Shown piece by piece: positions 17,491 to 25,405 of a stretch of 64,000 nucleotides of DNA. This DNA is from Streptomyces aureoverticillatus (lineage in GTDB: Bacteria; Actinomycetota; Actinomycetes; Streptomycetales; Streptomycetaceae). The first letter of the stretch is position 1, and each line of letters begins with the position of its first letter. The translations under genes were made by a program, and so were the position numbers. The stretch lies in contig NZ_BMSY01000009.1 of assembly GCF_014649395.1 (NCBI RefSeq), positions 1-64,000 of the forward strand. The letters run 5' to 3'. The notes under the pieces are model-generated. The model searched no databases and was not told the DNA's origin. It saw only the letters and a list, made by a program, of their open reading frames with translations.

Positions 17491-18282
17491 TCAGGGGCGT
17501 CGGCTGTGGGCACCGGGCGTGTAGCCGAAGGAGCGGCGGAAGACGTCGATGAAGGCGCTCGTCGACGACCAGCCGCAGCGGTGCGCGACGGTCGTGACGG
17601 GCGTACCGTCCGCCAGCATCCGCAGCGCGTGGTAGAGGCGCGACTGGGTGCGCCACTGCGGGAAGGTCATGCCCAGTTCGGACCGGAAGAGGCGGCTGAG
17701 CGTGCGTTCGCCGACGCCGGTCGCGGCGCCCAGGGCGGCGAGCGTGCGCGGGTCTTCGGGGTGGTCGTGGACCAGGGCGCAGACGGCCGCCAGGCGGGGA
17801 TCCGCGGGGGTGGGCAGCTGCATCGGCTGTTGGGGCGACGTGCGGAGCTGGTCGAGCAGGACCGCGCGCAGACGGCGGCGTTGAGGGCCGGTGTCGGCGG
17901 GTGCGCGGGTGTACTCCACGATCAGTTCGCGCAGCAGCGGGCTGACCGACAGGACGGTCGGGGCGTTCAGATTGAGCGGGTTCTCGTCCGGGGGCAGGCC
18001 GACGAAGTGCGCGTTCAGGTGGCCGTGGGCGCGATGGGCGTGCACGGTGCCCGCGGGGACCCAGATGGCGCGGGTGCCGGGCGCGAACCAGGTACCGGCC
18101 TCGGTGGTGACGGCGACGACCCCGGACCCGGGCAGCACGATCTGGTGGTCGTCGTGCCGGTGCGCGTCGATGCGCTCCCCGGCGGCGAGGGTACGGACGT
18201 GCGTGGGGGCCGTGGGGGTGTGGCGGACGGCTTCCGGCGCGGCGTCGGCCACCTCCGGCACGTGGCGGTCGGCTTCCTGCAT
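17491..18282 (-). CDS. AraC-family regulator with N-terminal cupin
   Basis: 263 residues. Cupin part AHRHDDHQIVLPGSGVV and WVPAGTVHAHRAHG; the two HTH motifs are LAALGAATGVGERTLSRLFR and PVTTVAHRCGWSSTSAFIDVFRR. The ATG at 18282 has GGAGGTGG upstream, and was preferred over an earlier in-frame ATG that would invade the divergent gene. It is divergent from an MFS exporter, which is the likely target. Confidence 0.9.
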   Translation of the reverse strand: MQEADRHVPEVADAAPEAVRHTPTAPTHVRTLAAGERIDAHRHDDHQIVLPGSGVVAVTTEAGTWFAPGTRAIWVPAGTVHAHRAHGHLNAHFVGLPPDENPLNLNAPTVLSVSPLLRELIVEYTRAPADTGPQRRRLRAVLLDQLRTSPQQPMQLPTPADPRLAAVCALVHDHPEDPRTLAALGAATGVGERTLSRLFRSELGMTFPQWRTQSRLYHALRMLADGTPVTTVAHRCGWSSTSAFIDVFRRSFGYTPGAHSRRP

Positions 18283-18374
18283 CGGCGGACCACCTCCGGC
18301 CCATGGCGGGTAATCGATACAAGCTGGCACTTTATCGGAAGCCCGACAGCGGGCAGCGTCGCGACGATCGACAG

Positions 18375-19661
18375 GTGTCCAGAGACAAGACCAGCAAGAG
18401 CAAGAGCAAGAGCGACAGCAACAGCAACCGAGACAGCAACGTAGACAAAGCCGGCAACAGACCCCTCACCCTGATGGCCTTCGGCCACGCCTGCGTGGAC
18501 GTCTACCAGGGAACCGTCGCCGCCCTGGTGCCCTTCTTCGTGGCCGAGCGCGCGTACTCCTACGCGGCCGCCTCCGGCATCGTCCTCGCCGCCTCCCTCC
18601 TTTCGTCCGTGGTGCAGCCGCTGTTCGGGGCGCTCACGGACAAGTGGGCGATGCCGTGGCTGCTGCCGGTGAGCACGCTGGTGGGCGGCGCCGGCGTCGC
18701 GTTCAGCGGCGTCGGCGACTCCTACGCCCTGACCCTGGCGGTCGTCGCCGTCTCCGGGATCGGCGTCGCCGCCTACCACCCCGAGGCCGCCCGTGTGGCG
18801 CGCGTCGCCAGCCGTGGCAGCCACACCGCGATGGGGTGGTTCTCGCTGGGCGGCAACATCGGCTTCGCGACCGCGCCCCTGCTGGTCGCCGCCGTCGTCG
18901 CCACCGGCGGCCTGGGCGCGTCCCCGCTGCTCGTCGTGCCCGCCCTCGCGGGCGCGGTGCTGTGCGCCGCGGCGCTGCGGACGCTGCGGGCACCCGGGGC
19001 CGCGCCGACGGCGATGCGCGGCGGCGACGCCGTCGGCCACGACGACTGGCCGTCCTTCCTCCGGCTCTCCGGTGCCGTGGTGTGCCGCTCGATCGTCTTC
19101 GTCGGCCTGAGCGCGTTCATCGCGCTGTACGTGCGCGAGCGCGTCCACGGCGGAGAGTTCGCCGGTACGGCGGCGCTGTTCGTGCTCTACCTCGGCGGCG
19201 CGGTGGGCACCGTGGCCGGGGGCCGCCTCGCCGCCCGCCACAGCCGCGTCACGGTGGTCCGGTGGTCGTACGCGCTGAGCGTGCTCGCGGTCGCGGGCGT
19301 CGTCCTGGTCCCGGGTCCGTTGCTCTATCTCTTCGTCGCGCTGACGTCCGCGGGTCTGTACGTGCCCTTCTCCCTGCACATCACGCTCGGTCAGGACTAT
19401 TTGCCGGGGCGCGTGGGTACGGCGAGCGGCGTCACGCTCGGCCTGACCGTCAGTGTCGGCGGCATCGCCAGCCCCCTCATCGGCGCCCTCGCCGACGCGA
19501 CCTCCCTGCAGCTCGCCCTCGCACCGCTGATCGCCCTGCCCGCCGTCGGCTGGCTCCTGCTGCGACCGCTGCGCGAGCCTGCGATGCCGGACGCGACGCC
19601 CGTCCCGCCGCCCGCCCGGAACCAGGCGGCCGTCGGCGCCGCGCCCGAGCCACCTTGTTAG
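18375..19661 (+). CDS. MFS transporter, fosmidomycin-resistance-like
   Basis: About 428 residues, 12 hydrophobic segments. Motifs FGALTDKW and AAYHPEAARVA are those of the Fsr group of drug exporters; the second half has SLHITLGQDYLPGRVGTASG. A GTG at 18375 preceded by ACAGG is taken as the start; an ATG at 18303 would leave only 20 bp for the divergent promoters. The first 30 residues are a Ser/Lys/Asn repeat (SKSKSKS, SNSN) encoded by a simple-sequence tract. Probably controlled by the adjacent AraC regulator. Confidence 0.85.
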   Translation: MSRDKTSKSKSKSDSNSNRDSNVDKAGNRPLTLMAFGHACVDVYQGTVAALVPFFVAERAYSYAAASGIVLAASLLSSVVQPLFGALTDKWAMPWLLPVSTLVGGAGVAFSGVGDSYALTLAVVAVSGIGVAAYHPEAARVARVASRGSHTAMGWFSLGGNIGFATAPLLVAAVVATGGLGASPLLVVPALAGAVLCAAALRTLRAPGAAPTAMRGGDAVGHDDWPSFLRLSGAVVCRSIVFVGLSAFIALYVRERVHGGEFAGTAALFVLYLGGAVGTVAGGRLAARHSRVTVVRWSYALSVLAVAGVVLVPGPLLYLFVALTSAGLYVPFSLHITLGQDYLPGRVGTASGVTLGLTVSVGGIASPLIGALADATSLQLALAPLIALPAVGWLLLRPLREPAMPDATPVPPPARNQAAVGAAPEPPC

Positions 19662-19723
19662 GATCACCCGACGCGGGCGCACTCAGCGCCCGCCGCCGAC
19701 TGCCGCTCCGACGAGGGAGGTTG

Positions 19724-19786
19724 ATGAATATGGCCTGCCAGGCCCGTCGTCAGCATGCCCTTGTCCGGGCCGCGCACGGACTGTGA
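19724..19786 (+). CDS. 20-codon leader ORF upstream of an acetyltransferase gene
   Basis: ATG-AAT-ATG-GCC and so on, encoding a 20-residue peptide with three consecutive-region arginines and two histidines (RRQH, VRAAHGL). GGGAGG lies 4 nt upstream, as strong a ribosome site as any in the window. Its TGA falls inside the loop of a 10-bp hairpin. The next gene begins 38 bp on. Layout suggests a translated leader controlling downstream expression; function is inference. Confidence 0.6.
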   Translation: MNMACQARRQHALVRAAHGL

Positions 19787-19813
19787 GCCGCGGCCCGGTC
19801 GTCTGAAACGACC
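19765..19813 (+). promoter_or_regulatory. Two overlapping, mutually exclusive hairpins (attenuator-like)
   Basis: Hairpin 1: CCGGGCCGCG (19765-19774) pairs with CGCGGCCCGG (19789-19798) across a 14-nt loop that holds the leader stop codon. Hairpin 2: GGTCGT (19797-19802) pairs with ACGACC (19808-19813), ending at the AGGAG of the next gene. They share two bases, so only one can form fully. A ribosome stopped at the leader TGA would cover hairpin 1. Confidence 0.55.
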
Positions 19814-19824
19814 AGGAGTACCGC

Positions 19825-20481
19825 ATGTCTTCTCCGTCCTTTTCTTCTCCTTCTTCTCCGTCTCTCTCGTCTTTCTCGTCGTTCTCGGTGACCGGCGCCG
19901 ACCTGGCCACGGAACGGCTCGTGCTGCGCCCGTGGTCGCCGGGTGAGCTCGCCGCCGTCGTCGACGGTCGCCGCCTCGCCGACTGGGCCGAGGACTTCCC
20001 CGCCGAGGGCGACCGCGTCATCGCGGGCTTCCTCACCGAACACCCCGAGGGCCTCACCGCCTACGGCCACCGCCTGGTGGCCGAGCGTGCCACCGGCCGG
20101 GTCATCGGCTCGATCGGACTGTTCTGGCCGCCCAGCGACGGTGCCCTGGAGGTCGGCTACGGCATCGTCGTCTCCCGCCGGGGCCGCGGCTACGCCTCCG
20201 AAGCCACCCGCGCGCTGGTCGAGTTCGCCCTGACCGCGCCCGGCGTGGACGCCGTGTACGCGAACGTGGAACTGTCCAACCCGGCCTCCGTCCGCGTCCT
20301 GGAGAAGGCCGGACTGCGACGCCTGAGCGAGGACGCGGCCTCGGGCACCGAACCGGCGACGGCCTCGGGCACGGACCCGGCGGAAGCCTCGGGCACGGAC
20401 CAGGCGACAGCCTCGGACACAGCCCCGGCCGCCGCCACCGCACGGTTCCGCGCCGTGGCGGCGGACTTCACCCAGCGGTAG
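19825..20481 (+). CDS. GNAT acetyltransferase of the RimJ/RimL type with repeat insertion
   Basis: 218 residues. Family hallmarks are ATERLVLRPWSPGEL, GLFWPP, VSRRGRGYASEATRALVEFAL and NPASVRVLEKAGLR. Such enzymes acetylate protein N-termini or small amines. Two oddities: the first 20 residues are almost pure Ser/Pro/Phe from a pyrimidine-rich tract, and four 8-residue repeats (ASGTDPAE type) are inserted just before the last strand. It follows the leader ORF and hairpins and ends in a strong terminator. Confidence 0.88.
   Translation: MSSPSFSSPSSPSLSSFSSFSVTGADLATERLVLRPWSPGELAAVVDGRRLADWAEDFPAEGDRVIAGFLTEHPEGLTAYGHRLVAERATGRVIGSIGLFWPPSDGALEVGYGIVVSRRGRGYASEATRALVEFALTAPGVDAVYANVELSNPASVRVLEKAGLRRLSEDAASGTEPATASGTDPAEASGTDQATASDTAPAAATARFRAVAADFTQR
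20338..20433 (+). repeat. Four in-frame 24-bp tandem repeats
   Basis: Coding minisatellite inside the acetyltransferase: units translate as ASGTEPAT, ASGTDPAE, ASGTDQAT and ASDTAPAA. Decay increases toward the 3' unit. Length is a multiple of three, so copy-number change keeps the frame. Confidence 0.9.
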
Positions 20482-20490
20482 CCGTCCGCC

Positions 20491-20525
20491 AGGCCGACCG
20501 GCGGGGCAACCCCGCCGGTCGGCCT
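20491..20525 (+). terminator. Very strong hairpin terminator
   Basis: Perfect 16-bp stem (AGGCCGACCGGCGGGG and complement) with a 3-nt CAA loop, 10 bp after the acetyltransferase stop. Confidence 0.9.
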
Positions 20526-20610
20526 CTGCGCACCTGCTCCCGAAGGCGCGATACATCCACCCGGGCCAAGCCGATCTGCGCAGTTGGGAGCCCGCTCCTA
20601 CGGTGGCTGA

Positions 20611-21813
20611 ATGGTCATCAGGCACCTTTCGCGCCCGTCCCGGCGCGCCCCCGTCCTGCGCGCCACGGCCCTCACCACCGGGGCCCTGGTCTGCCTCGCG
20701 GGACCGGCCGTCTGCGCCGAACCCGCGCCGCCGAAGCCCGCGCCCGCGTACTCCTCGTCCCTGCTCGACCGGTCCGGAACCCAGGTACGCCCGCGCCCTG
20801 ACGCGCCACCGGTTCCCCGTGGCCTGACCGCGCTGTCCTGGATGGTGTCCGACGCCCGGACGGGCGACGTGCTCGCCGCGCACAACGCGCACCGCAGACT
20901 GCCGCCCGCCTCCACCCTCAAGTCCCTGTTCGCGCTGACGGCGCTGCCCCGGCTGCACCCGGACACCCGGCACACCGTCACCGACACCGAGCTGGCCCGC
21001 GTGGGCGGCGGCAGCAGCCTGGTGGGCGTCTCGGCGGGCCGCAGCTACCAGGTCGCCGACCTGTGGCGCGGGGTGTTCCTCAGTTCCGGCAACGACGCCG
21101 TGCACGTGCTCGCCTCGATGAACGGCGGCTGGGAGCGCACGGTGCGGCAGATGCGCGCCAAGGCCCGCGCGCTCGGCGCCCGGGACACACACGTCGTCTC
21201 GCCCGACGGTTACGACGCGCCCGGCCAGGTGTCGTCGGCGTACGACCTGTCGGTGTTCGGGCGGGCGGGCCTCGCCGACCCGCAGTTCGCCCGGTACTGC
21301 TCGACGGCTCGCGCGAGCTTTCCCGACGGCAACTGGTCGTACCCGATCCAGAACACCAACCGGCTGCTCACCGGCGCCGACGGCGTGGCCCCCTACCGCG
21401 GCCTGATCGGCGTCAAGAACGGCTACACCAGCGGCGCCGGACACACCCTGATCGCCGCGGCCCACCGGGGCGCGCGCACCGTCCTGGTGACGGTGATGAA
21501 CCCGCGGCGGGGCGGCATGACCGTGTACGAGGAGGCCAGATCGCTGCTCGACTGGGGCTTCGCGGCGGGCGGGCGCGTGCGTCCGGTCGGCTCGCTGCTG
21601 CCCGCCAAGCCGCGCAAGGCCCCGGACCGGGCGGGGCAGGCGGCGGCCGGACTCGTGCCGCCGGGCGCGTCCGACGGCGGCTCCGACTGGCCCGCTCTCG
21701 TGCTGGTCGGCGCCGGCTCGGCGGTCGTCGTCACCGGGTGCGTGGTGATCGTGCGGCGCAGGGCGGCTACGGTGGCCCGACGCAGGGGCGCGGGAGGGGA
21801 GTTCAGCCAGTGA
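20611..21813 (+). CDS. D-alanyl-D-alanine carboxypeptidase (low-molecular-weight PBP)
   Basis: 400 residues. Signal peptide to about Ala36, then the penicillin-binding triad: Ser101-Thr-Leu-Lys104, Ser159-Gly-Asn161, and Lys269-Asn-Gly271 (KNG in place of the usual KTG). A C-terminal membrane helix (ALVLVGAGSAVVVTGCVVIV) and a basic tail anchor it to the outer face of the membrane. It trims the terminal D-Ala of peptidoglycan stem peptides. The stop overlaps the next gene by GTGA. Confidence 0.93.
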   Translation: MVIRHLSRPSRRAPVLRATALTTGALVCLAGPAVCAEPAPPKPAPAYSSSLLDRSGTQVRPRPDAPPVPRGLTALSWMVSDARTGDVLAAHNAHRRLPPASTLKSLFALTALPRLHPDTRHTVTDTELARVGGGSSLVGVSAGRSYQVADLWRGVFLSSGNDAVHVLASMNGGWERTVRQMRAKARALGARDTHVVSPDGYDAPGQVSSAYDLSVFGRAGLADPQFARYCSTARASFPDGNWSYPIQNTNRLLTGADGVAPYRGLIGVKNGYTSGAGHTLIAAAHRGARTVLVTVMNPRRGGMTVYEEARSLLDWGFAAGGRVRPVGSLLPAKPRKAPDRAGQAAAGLVPPGASDGGSDWPALVLVGAGSAVVVTGCVVIVRRRAATVARRRGAGGEFSQ

Positions 21814-22823
21814 GTGAGCAGTTGGGGGTGGCCGTCCTCGGTGCGGGCCACATGGGTGCCGACCACGTGCGGCGTCTCGCCCGGTCGGTCGCCGGGGCCC
21901 GGGTGGCGGCCGTGGCGGACCCGGACCGGGCGCGGGCCAGGGCTGCCGTGACCGGCCTTGACGACGTGCGCGTGCACGCCGACGCGCTCGCGGCGATCGC
22001 GGAGCCCGGCGTGCGGGCGGTCCTCGTGGCCTCGCCCGACCACGCGCACGAGGAGGCGCTGCTCGCGGCGCTCGCACGCGGCCTGCCGGTGCTGTGCGAG
22101 AAGCCGCTCGCCGCCGACGCGGAGGCGGCGCTGCGCGTCGTGGAGGCGGAGGCCCGCGGCGGGCGGCGGCTGATCCAGGTGGGTTTCATGCGCCGCTACG
22201 ACACCGAGTACCGGCGGCTGAAGGCCCTGCTCGACTCCGGCGGCCTGGGCCGGCCGCTGATGCTGCACTGCCGCCACCGCAACGTGTCCTCTCCCCCGCA
22301 CTTCACCTCCGCCATGCTGATCAGCAGCTCCGTCTCGCACGAGATCGACGCCGCCCGCTGGCTGCTCGGCCAGGAGATCACCGCGGTCACGGTGGCGCGG
22401 CCGCGGCCGTCCTCCGGCGCGCCCGCCGGGCTGCTCGACCCGCAGCTCGTGCTCTTCGAGACCGAGGACGGCGCGCTCGTCGACGTGGAGATCTTCGTCA
22501 ACTGCGGCTTCGGCTACGAGGTGGCCTGCGAGGCCGTCTGTGAGAGCGGCAGCGCCCGCATCGGCGACGAGCCCGCGATGGTGGTGCGGTCCGCGGGCCG
22601 CGCGCAGCAGGAGATCGCGCAGGACTACGTGGTCCGCTTCGCCGACGCCTACGACCGCGAGGTCCGCGAGTGGGTGGCCGACACCCGCGCGGGCCGGGTG
22701 GCGGGCCCGAGCGCCTGGGACGGCTACGCGGCGGCCGCCGTCGCCGAGGCGGGCGTACGGGCGCTGGGGGACGGCGGACGGGTCACTGTCGACCTGGCGG
22801 AACGCCCGGCGCTCTACCGCTGA
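21810..22823 (+). CDS. Gfo/Idh/MocA family oxidoreductase
   Basis: 337 residues. NAD site VAVLGAGHMGADHVRRL, then LVASPDHAHEEALLAAL and the catalytic CEKPLAAD with its lysine. VSHEIDAARWLLG carries the histidine of inositol-dehydrogenase-like members. The GTG overlaps the carboxypeptidase stop by 4 nt with GGAGGGGAG upstream. It oxidises or reduces a sugar or cyclitol; coupling to a cell-wall enzyme is odd and may hint at a wall-sugar substrate. Confidence 0.9.
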   Translation: MSEQLGVAVLGAGHMGADHVRRLARSVAGARVAAVADPDRARARAAVTGLDDVRVHADALAAIAEPGVRAVLVASPDHAHEEALLAALARGLPVLCEKPLAADAEAALRVVEAEARGGRRLIQVGFMRRYDTEYRRLKALLDSGGLGRPLMLHCRHRNVSSPPHFTSAMLISSSVSHEIDAARWLLGQEITAVTVARPRPSSGAPAGLLDPQLVLFETEDGALVDVEIFVNCGFGYEVACEAVCESGSARIGDEPAMVVRSAGRAQQEIAQDYVVRFADAYDREVREWVADTRAGRVAGPSAWDGYAAAAVAEAGVRALGDGGRVTVDLAERPALYR

Positions 22824-22875
22824 GGCCGGGCCCGGCCGCCCAAGCCGTCGCCCCCCGCTATCGCCCCCCGGGCCG

Positions 22876-23289
22876 TCACACCCCGCCGAGCAGCTTGGTC
22901 AGCCCCCGGTCCAGATCACCTGCCGCCTCCTCGCTGCCCGCGCCCACGACGGCGTACGACCGCATCAGGAAGCGGCGCAGCGCGGCCCGGTCGAACTGCA
23001 CGAGGGCGAGGCCGTGCGGCGCGTGGAACTCCAGGACGGTCCGCGCCCGCCCGCACGGCCAGATGTGCACGTCCCCCGTGCCCGCCGGGGCGTTCAGTCC
23101 GGCCTCCAGCAGGCCGCGGGCGAAGATCCAGGTGACCTCGGCGCCGTCGAGGGACACCTCCGGCGGGAAGGTGACCTGCACCGCGAGCGGATCGGACGCG
23201 GCGTAGCGCAGCGTCACGGGAATCGGCCGCTCGCGACCCTCGGGAGTGATCAGACGGGCGCGGGCGGACTGTTCGAGCGTGACGGCCAT
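22876..23289 (-). CDS. SsgA-like sporulation/cell-division regulator
   Basis: 137 residues, the usual length of SsgA-like proteins, which are restricted to sporulating actinomycetes. Diagnostic pattern: VTLRYAASDPLAVQVTF, VTWIFARGLLEAGLNAP, GTGDVHIWP and LVQFDRAALRRFL. They position septa and wall synthesis in aerial hyphae. Which SALP subtype it is cannot be said, but it is not SsgB by its sequence. GGAGATC lies upstream of the ATG. The gene is divergent from the large sigma factor. Confidence 0.93.
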   Translation of the reverse strand: MAVTLEQSARARLITPEGRERPIPVTLRYAASDPLAVQVTFPPEVSLDGAEVTWIFARGLLEAGLNAPAGTGDVHIWPCGRARTVLEFHAPHGLALVQFDRAALRRFLMRSYAVVGAGSEEAAGDLDRGLTKLLGGV

Positions 23290-23358
23290 GGTCGATCTCC
23301 ACTTCTGCTGCTTCCTTGCCCTTTCGACCCCGTGACGGGTGCCCGTATTACGGGAGTG

Positions 23359-23376
23359 CACAGAGAGATCTCTGTG
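23359..23376. promoter_or_regulatory. Palindrome between the SsgA-like and sigma-factor genes
   Basis: CACAGAGAGATCTCTGTG: perfect 8-bp arms around GA. It lies 70 bp upstream of the SsgA-like start and 105 bp upstream of the sigma start, in the only non-coding stretch between these divergent genes. A shared operator is plausible; no known regulator was matched. Confidence 0.55.
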
Positions 23377-23480
23377 ACCTACGCCACTCCCCTCTGATAA
23401 GTCGGACATTTCTGGCCTAGGCTTCCGAACTCGTCCCCGTGTCCCCATCCCCCCACAGTGGGACAGGAGTGTGTCCTGCC

Positions 23481-25394
23481 ATGTCCGAGGTCTCTTCCGA
23501 GGTCCCTTCCGACGTCCCCTCCGGCGCGTCTCCCGACGGTCCGCCCGGCCTTCCGGGTGTCCCCGCCGTCCCCGCGGACGCGGCCGGGTCCGCCACCGCC
23601 GCGTACGCGCGCGTCTATGAGGCCGAGCACCCCCGGCTCGTCGCGTACGCGCGTTCGCTGACCGGCAACGCCTGGGTGGCCGACGACCTCGTAGCCGAGG
23701 CCCACTTCCGCGTCTGGCGGCGCCTGGCGGCCGGGCACGAGATCGAGAACGTACCGGCGTATCTGATGACGACCGTGCGTCATCTCGCGGCGTCGGTCGG
23801 GCGGGCGGCGGAGCGCGAGACCCCGCGCGACCCGCAGGGCGCGGACGCGATCGAGATCGTCGACGTGACCACCGTCGCCGACGGCGACGGCGACCCCGCG
23901 GCCCGTGTCTCCGCCGTAGACCTGCTCACGCGCGTGCTCGGCCAGCTCCCCGAGCGCTGGGTGCGGGCGCTGTGGCTCGCCGAGGCCGAGGGGCAGCCGC
24001 TGGAGGCGGTCGGCCGCGACATCGGCGCCGGGCGCGGCGCCACGGCCGTGCTGCTGCACCGGGCCCGCGAAGGAATGCGGCAGGCGTTCCTGCGCGCCCA
24101 CCCCGGTACGCCCGAGAGCCCGGCGTGCGAGACCCACTGGGACCGGATGCCCGCGCACATCCGCGGCGAGGCCTCCACCCGCCAGTCCGAGACACTCGTC
24201 GCCCACCTCGACGGCTGCGCCGACTGCCGCGCCCGCCTGGCGCTCTTGACTCGTGCCAATGATCGGCTGCCCGCACTGGTGGGACCGGCGCTGCTGATCT
24301 TCGTGCTCGGCGGCGCGGGCAAGTTCCTGGTGCCGCTCGCGGCCGGGGCGGGGGCCGGAGCGGGCGCCGGGGCCGCGGCGTCGGCCGCTGCATCCGGCGG
24401 TCATGGGCAGACGGGGCTGCTTCATGGCGTACGTCATGTCCTCACCGGGGGCGGGAAGCTGCCCGTCGCCGTGGCAGGGGCGATAGGCACGACGGCCACC
24501 GCGGCCGCGGTCGCGGCGGGCCTCGTCCTCAGCGGTGCCGGCGGCGGCTCGGCCCCCGCGCGCGTCACGTCGGCGGAGAGCGGGGAGGCGCAGCCGGGGC
24601 AGCCGCCCGGTGCGCCCCGTGAGGCGGACGGTGACGCGGCGCCCGAGGACGGGAGCGAGGCTCCCGGGAACGGGAACGGGACTGTGCCGCGGCCGCGGAG
24701 CGAGGCGGAGCCTGCCGCCCCGGCCGCCCCGGACGCCCCCGCCGCTCCGGACGCCCCGGCCGCCCCGGACGCGCCGGACGCGGAGGCGGATGCGCCTGCC
24801 GCCGAGGCGGATGCGGACGCGCCCGATGCGGAGGCTCCTGATCCCGCGGCCCCTGAAGCGGAGGCACCGCAGCCGCCGGGCGCAGAGCCGCCCGCGCAGG
24901 AACCCGCGGAGCAGGAAGAGCCCGCCCAAGAGGGGGAGCCCGAGGCACCCGTTCCTCCCGGCGAACCTGAGGAGCCGACCCAGGAGCCGAAGCCCGTCGA
25001 CCCGGAACCCACCGACCCGGCGCCGGAGCCCACGCAGCCGCCGACGCCGGACCCGACGCCCACGCAGCCACCCACGCCGGACCCGACCCCCACGCCTACC
25101 CCCACCCCGACACCCACGCCCACACCAACCCCGACGCCGACCGCGCCACCTACGCCCACTCCCACCCCCACACCGGTAGACCCCACACCTACCCCAGTCG
25201 ACCCGACGCCTACTCCAACTCCGACCCCCACACCCACACTCCCGCCCGAGCCGACGCCGACGCCGACGCCCACTCCGACCCCGCCCCCCGTAGACCCGCC
25301 GCCGACCACCGGCCCCACCTGCCACTGGCTCGGCCCGATCTACATCTGCCACCGCGGCCAGTGGGTCCTCGACGAGAGCGGAACGAACGGGTAG
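23481..25394 (+). CDS. ECF-type sigma factor fused to a zinc-binding anti-sigma-like segment, membrane helices and Pro/Thr-rich tail
   Basis: 637 residues. Sigma region 2 (residues about 45-105: HPRLVAYARSLTG, DDLVAEAHFRVWRRL) and region 4 (150-205: LPERWVRALWLAEAEGQPLEAVG) are intact. Then comes His242-x3-Cys246-x2-Cys249, the zinc motif of anti-sigma (ZAS/RsrA-like) domains. Hydrophobic segments follow at about 263-290 and 327-353. Residues 365-600 are Ala/Pro/Glu/Asp then Pro/Thr repeats, and the chain ends in TCHWLGPIYICHRGQW with two cysteines. One polypeptide thus joins sigma, candidate anti-sigma, anchor and sensor-like tail. Topology is uncertain: one or two helices decides which side the tail faces. 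ATG at 23481 chosen; a GTG 12 nt earlier is possible. Confidence 0.88.
   Translation: MSEVSSEVPSDVPSGASPDGPPGLPGVPAVPADAAGSATAAYARVYEAEHPRLVAYARSLTGNAWVADDLVAEAHFRVWRRLAAGHEIENVPAYLMTTVRHLAASVGRAAERETPRDPQGADAIEIVDVTTVADGDGDPAARVSAVDLLTRVLGQLPERWVRALWLAEAEGQPLEAVGRDIGAGRGATAVLLHRAREGMRQAFLRAHPGTPESPACETHWDRMPAHIRGEASTRQSETLVAHLDGCADCRARLALLTRANDRLPALVGPALLIFVLGGAGKFLVPLAAGAGAGAGAGAAASAAASGGHGQTGLLHGVRHVLTGGGKLPVAVAGAIGTTATAAAVAAGLVLSGAGGGSAPARVTSAESGEAQPGQPPGAPREADGDAAPEDGSEAPGNGNGTVPRPRSEAEPAAPAAPDAPAAPDAPAAPDAPDAEADAPAAEADADAPDAEAPDPAAPEAEAPQPPGAEPPAQEPAEQEEPAQEGEPEAPVPPGEPEEPTQEPKPVDPEPTDPAPEPTQPPTPDPTPTQPPTPDPTPTPTPTPTPTPTPTPTPTAPPTPTPTPTPVDPTPTPVDPTPTPTPTPTPTLPPEPTPTPTPTPTPPPVDPPPTTGPTCHWLGPIYICHRGQWVLDESGTNG
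25025..25305 (+). repeat. Pro-Thr coding repeat tract, G-rich on the complementary strand
   Basis: Degenerate 6-bp (PT) and 21- to 27-bp (PTQPPTPDP, PVDPTPT) units encode the tail of the sigma factor. The complementary strand has many G3-G5 runs a few bases apart, favourable for G-quadruplexes. A related Pro/Ser/Thr stretch continues past the stop into the next gene's N-terminus. Confidence 0.85.
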
Positions 25395-25405
25395 GAGTAC
25401 GAGGC

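Noticed and set aside
25025..25305. Regularly repeated sequence that might be taken for a CRISPR array
   Set aside because: The repeats are codons for Pro-Thr in frame with the sigma factor, of irregular length and without unique spacers; no cas genes.
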